7,635 nucleotides of DNA, taken from contig JBLIOL010000274.1 of NCBI GenBank assembly GCA_047639615.1, positions 1 to 7,635 on the forward strand, given 5' to 3'. Shown in pieces: positions 5,491-7,635 of the stretch. Positions within the stretch are counted from its first letter, which is position 1. Each line of letters starts with the position of its first letter. The stretch is from CAYWNK01 sp047639615 (lineage in GTDB: Bacteria > Planctomycetota > UBA1135 > GCA-002686595). Made by a program: the position numbers and the translations under genes. The notes under the pieces are model-generated. The model saw nothing but the letters and a program-made list of their open reading frames with translations, ran no database searches and was not told where the DNA came from.

Positions 5491-5496
5491 GTTATA
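5491..5496 (-). promoter_or_regulatory. Possible -10 element for the regulator gene
   Basis: On the minus strand TATAAC lies 24 nt upstream of the regulator's ATG in a conspicuously AT-rich patch. No good -35 match is found 16-18 nt further upstream; that position is occupied by the inverted repeat at 5500-5519, which suggests a repressed or activator-dependent promoter. Confidence 0.35.
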
Positions 5497-5499
5497 AAA

Positions 5500-5519
5500 A
5501 TAGAAACAGGTTGTTCTAT
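5500..5519. promoter_or_regulatory. Candidate operator, inverted repeat ATAGAA-N8-TTCTAT
   Basis: ATAGAA (5500-5505) and TTCTAT (5514-5519) are perfect 6-bp inverted arms with 8 nt between them. The spacer holds an offset imperfect AACA/TGTT symmetry. The site sits between the divergent regulator and VOC genes, 33 bp upstream of the regulator start, over its expected -35 region. The dimeric winged-helix regulator encoded next door is the obvious candidate binder. Confidence 0.45.
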
Positions 5520-5541
5520 CTGTGGGGTGTGTGGAATAAGA

Positions 5542-5555
5542 ATAGCAATCGCTAT
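5542..5555. promoter_or_regulatory. Second inverted repeat, ATAGC-N4-GCTAT
   Basis: ATAGC (5542-5546) and GCTAT (5551-5555) form perfect 5-bp arms around AATC. The site lies 31 bp upstream of the preferred VOC start. Its half-site differs from that of the 5500-5519 repeat beyond a shared ATAG core, so it may be a second operator, a different factor's site, or a small hairpin in the VOC 5' UTR. Confidence 0.35.
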
Positions 5556-5586
5556 CCAAATAACGGCAATCAAGAACTTTCCCCCT

Positions 5587-6021
5587 ATGCGAATTAAGCA
5601 CATCGACCACATCAACTTCACCGTCAAAAACCTCGCCGAGAGCGTGGAGTGGTACAGCCGCATCTTTGGCTTCGAGTCCCAGGAGGCCGGTATCTACCAG
5701 GACAAGTACCCCTGGCAGATCCTGCGCGCGGGGGAGGCCCTGCTGTGCATGTATGAGTACCCGGAGCGTAGTCACCCGCTCCCGACGGGCCCCGAAGCGG
5801 AGCGCTTCCACAGCTTGGGTCACTACGCCTTCCGCATCACGGATCGCGAAGCCTGGGAGGCCATGATTGCGCGGGAGGCCATCCCTCTACGGGAAGGCGA
5901 CCCTATCGATTACCCCCATTCCACGGCCTGGTACGTCTACGACCCTACCGGCTACGAAATCGAAGTCTCGCTCTGGCACGGGGACGCTGTACAGTTCTCG
6001 CATGCTGAAGCAATGGGGTAG
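5587..6021 (+). CDS. VOC-superfamily (glyoxalase I / dioxygenase fold) protein
   Basis: A 144-aa protein of typical VOC size made of two beta-alpha-beta-beta-beta modules. The first begins KHIDHINFTVKNLAESVEWYSRIFGFE, the second HYAFRITDREAWEAMI and ends AWYVYDPTGYEIEVSLW. Putative metal ligands His8, Glu57, His79 and Glu126 fall close to the H/E/H/E positions of E. coli glyoxalase I (5, 56, 74, 122), so a metal-dependent enzyme is likely. Candidate roles are glyoxalase, ring-cleavage dioxygenase or glutathione/bacillithiol transferase, which the sequence does not resolve. I chose ATG 5587 because the VOC fold begins right there (MRIKHIDHINF). The earlier in-frame ATG at 5527 would add 20 residues translated from the palindrome-bearing promoter region. 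No strong Shine-Dalgarno precedes either start. The sulfatase gene overlaps its last 20 bp. Confidence 0.88.
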   Translation: MRIKHIDHINFTVKNLAESVEWYSRIFGFESQEAGIYQDKYPWQILRAGEALLCMYEYPERSHPLPTGPEAERFHSLGHYAFRITDREAWEAMIAREAIPLREGDPIDYPHSTAWYVYDPTGYEIEVSLWHGDAVQFSHAEAMG

Positions 6022-7471
6022 CCGGGCAGTGAGTGGGCGTTTCGGCGCTGCTGGTGGGGTTTGTGGGTTGCTGGCTATGGCATGGCTACCCATGTCCTGC
6101 GGCGGTGGCGCTGAGCAGGCGCCGGCCGACCCGCGCCCCAACCTGCTGCTACTACTGACCGACGACCAGCGCTACGACACCTTGTCATGCAACGGCAGTA
6201 CGCTGCTTGAAACACCGAACCTCGACCGTCTAGCGAGCGAGGGAGCGCGCTTCTCCCGGGCCTATGTGACCACCTCACTGTGCTGCCCGGCGCGGGCCAG
6301 CTTGTACACGGGCCTCTATACCCACACCACCGGTGTGCGCAACAACGAGGACACGGTCGATTTCTTGCGGGAGATCAAGGGCTTCCCGGAGCTGCTCCAA
6401 GAGGCGGGCTACGACACGGCCTTCTTCGGCAAGTGGCACGCCTACAATCCCGGCTTCATGCCGCAGCCCGGCTTCGACCGTTGGGTGAGCTTCGATGGCC
6501 AGGGCAACTACGACGACGAGGTCTTCAACATTGATGGCAAGACGGAGGTGGCGCCGGGCTTCATGACCGACAACCTCTTCGACCTGGCCATGGAATGGAT
6601 CGGGGAAGAGCGCGATAAGCCCTTTCTGTGCGTCATCTCCCTGAAAAATGTGCACCGGCCCTACGACATTCCGCCGCGGCACGTGGGCCTCTTGTCGGAA
6701 GCTGATTTTGTGGTGCCGGCGAGCTTCAACGATGTGCGCGAGGACTCGCCCGCCTTCGTCCAGCGGGTGCGCGGGACGCGGCGTAACGGCTTCTTCGAGG
6801 ACGGCTCAACCCACGCGGAGAACACCCTGGGGTATCACTCGATGGTGCTCTCGATCGATGACAACGTTGGCCGTTTGCTGAGCGCCTTGGAGGGCGAAGG
6901 ATGCCTCGATAGCACCGCCTTCGCCATGACGAGCGACGGTGGCTTCATGTGGGGCGAGCACGCGCTCTATCGCAAGCGCACGGCCTACGAGCCTTCGATT
7001 CACATCCCGCTGCTCATTCGCTACCCGGCCGAAATCAAACCCGCTCAAGAGATCGAGCAGCTGGCTCTGGGGGTGGACATCATGCCCACCCTCTTGGACC
7101 TCGCCGGCGTTCCGAGCCCAAAGTTGCAGCACGGGCGTAGCCTGCGCGGCCTGTGGCAGGGCGAGGCGGACGGCTGGCGCGAGGACTTCCTCTACATCGA
7201 TGGCTGGGGCAAGATCGTCGACGGTCCCCAGGAGATGGCGGTGGTTGGCGAGCGCTACAAGCTGGTGCGCTATCGCCGTGGAGTGAACGAGGAAGCACTC
7301 TACGATCGAGAGACGGACCCTGATGAACGCCGCAACCTGATCGACGAACCAGAGCACGCGGCCGTGGCTGAGGCTTTGCGCGCGCGCCTGGCACTGCTCA
7401 TCGAAGAGGTCGGCGCTTCGCCCACCTGGTTGAACCCACTCGAGATCAGCGCCCCTGCCGAGACGCGCTGA
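6002..7471 (+). CDS. S1-family (formylglycine-type) sulfatase, probable lipoprotein
   Basis: A 489-aa exported sulfatase. ATG 6002 gives a signal peptide with a basic start (K3, R8, R13), a hydrophobic stretch (about 14-30) and Cys33 followed by GGG, suggesting lipidation, though the lipobox (PMSC) is not canonical. The mature protein opens with PNLLLLLTDDQRYDTL (metal-binding D54, D55). The sulfatase signature CCPARASLYTG follows, where Cys94 of C-x-P-x-R would be converted to formylglycine. GKWH is at 143-146, a DDNVGRLL helix at 286-293, and TSDGGFMWGEH...KRTAYEPSIHIPLLIRYP at 310-342. Family members usually have SDNG or SDHG at 311-314; here the metal-binding Asn/His is Gly313. C-terminal LYDRETDPDERRNL is a standard late motif. 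The likely substrate is a sulfated polysaccharide, by analogy with marine planctomycete and Bacteroidetes enzymes; it is not determinable here. The frame is open back to 5867, but that extension is VOC sequence in another frame. Confidence 0.92.
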   Translation: MLKQWGSRAVSGRFGAAGGVCGLLAMAWLPMSCGGGAEQAPADPRPNLLLLLTDDQRYDTLSCNGSTLLETPNLDRLASEGARFSRAYVTTSLCCPARASLYTGLYTHTTGVRNNEDTVDFLREIKGFPELLQEAGYDTAFFGKWHAYNPGFMPQPGFDRWVSFDGQGNYDDEVFNIDGKTEVAPGFMTDNLFDLAMEWIGEERDKPFLCVISLKNVHRPYDIPPRHVGLLSEADFVVPASFNDVREDSPAFVQRVRGTRRNGFFEDGSTHAENTLGYHSMVLSIDDNVGRLLSALEGEGCLDSTAFAMTSDGGFMWGEHALYRKRTAYEPSIHIPLLIRYPAEIKPAQEIEQLALGVDIMPTLLDLAGVPSPKLQHGRSLRGLWQGEADGWREDFLYIDGWGKIVDGPQEMAVVGERYKLVRYRRGVNEEALYDRETDPDERRNLIDEPEHAAVAEALRARLALLIEEVGASPTWLNPLEISAPAETR

Positions 7472-7483
7472 GCGCGCCTCGGC
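7457..7483. terminator. GC-rich hairpin spanning the sulfatase stop codon
   Basis: GCCGAG (7457-7462) pairs with CTCGGC (7478-7483); after one A-C mismatch, CGCGC (7464-7468) pairs with GCGCG (7472-7476). The 3-nt loop is the TGA stop codon itself. No T-run follows on either strand, so it would be a non-canonical terminator or mRNA end-stabiliser between two convergent genes whose stops are 18 nt apart. Confidence 0.45.
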
Positions 7484-7489
7484 TAGGGA

Positions 7490-7635
7490 TCACTGGAAGG
7501 TGATCTCGACAGCGTCCGTGAAGTTGGACGTATTGATGGGGTTGGCGTCGCGGAACCAAGCGGTGAAGTTCCAAGTGTCGCCGGGCATCACCATGATGGG
7601 ACCGCCGAAGGGGGCGGGGAGTGCCGTGAGGTCGA
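7490..7635 (-). CDS. C-terminus of a secreted/surface protein (partial)
   Basis: Too short for ordinary ORF calling. The minus strand reads 47 codons in from the right edge to TGA at 7492-7490, beginning DLTALPAPFGGPIMVMPGDT and continuing WNFTAWFRDANPINTSNFTDAVEITFQ. No stop interrupts it. The style (proline/glycine loop, GDTWNFTAWFRD, TSNFTDAVEITFQ at the very end) resembles the conserved tail of large secreted proteins that I associate with Planctomycetota; I know no defined function. It looks like a beta-sandwich end with Trp-rich strands and lacks an obvious membrane anchor. It converges on the sulfatase with 18 nt between stops. Most of the gene lies outside the window. Confidence 0.75.
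   Translation of the reverse strand, partial: DLTALPAPFGGPIMVMPGDTWNFTAWFRDANPINTSNFTDAVEITFQ

Noticed and set aside
5527..5586. VOC gene start at ATG 5527
   Set aside because: Would translate the palindrome-containing promoter region, and the VOC fold begins cleanly at the ATG at 5587.
5867..6001. Sulfatase start at ATG 5867
   Set aside because: The extension is the VOC coding sequence in another frame, and ATG 6002 directly begins a lipoprotein-like signal peptide.
1..7635. Mobile elements, CRISPR array, tRNA or rRNA
   Set aside because: No transposase or integrase motif, no regularly spaced repeats, and no tRNA- or rRNA-like consensus was found on either strand by reading.

Overview
The window looks like part of a chromosome from a GC-rich Gram-negative environmental bacterium, most plausibly a planctomycete-like lineage. 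The hints are an S1 sulfatase lipoprotein and, at the right edge, the C-terminus of a secreted protein ending in a GDTWNFTAWFRD...TSNFTDAVEITFQ-type tail, which I associate with surface proteins of marine Planctomycetota. This is an inference from protein style, not a database match.

Layout. (1) 1-1350 (+): the 3' part of a DsbD/CcdA-type transmembrane thiol:disulfide reductase. Its C-terminal thioredoxin-like domain is interrupted by one in-frame TGA (1069-1071), exactly where the first catalytic cysteine of the CxxC motif belongs (NFTGFN-TGA-SNCRVME). A two-tier hairpin that could be a bacterial SECIS follows. I read this as a selenoprotein with a UxxC active site, and it is the most notable feature here. 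(2) 1351-1650: a 300-bp gap dense in perfect hairpins, ending in a strong intrinsic terminator (1567-1603). An upstream segment can pair with the terminator's 5' arm, so this may be an attenuator for the next gene. (3) 1651-4847 (+): a phenylalanine-biosynthesis pair. The first gene is a single 678-aa polypeptide joining AroQ chorismate mutase, prephenate dehydratase, ACT domain and type I-beta DAHP synthase. The second is a class I PLP aminotransferase overlapping it by 10 bp. Together they cover the committing step of the shikimate pathway and every step from chorismate to phenylalanine. (4) 4826-5467 (-): a SufR-like winged-helix regulator with a C-terminal cysteine cluster, overlapping the aminotransferase tail-to-tail. 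(5) 5468-5586: a divergent AT-rich intergenic region with two inverted repeats that are candidate operators. (6) 5587-7471 (+): a VOC/glyoxalase-fold protein overlapped by 20 bp by an S1-family sulfatase lipoprotein. (7) 7457-7635: a GC-rich hairpin across the sulfatase stop codon, then the 3' end of a convergent gene on the minus strand.

No tRNA, rRNA, CRISPR array, insertion sequence or phage gene was seen.
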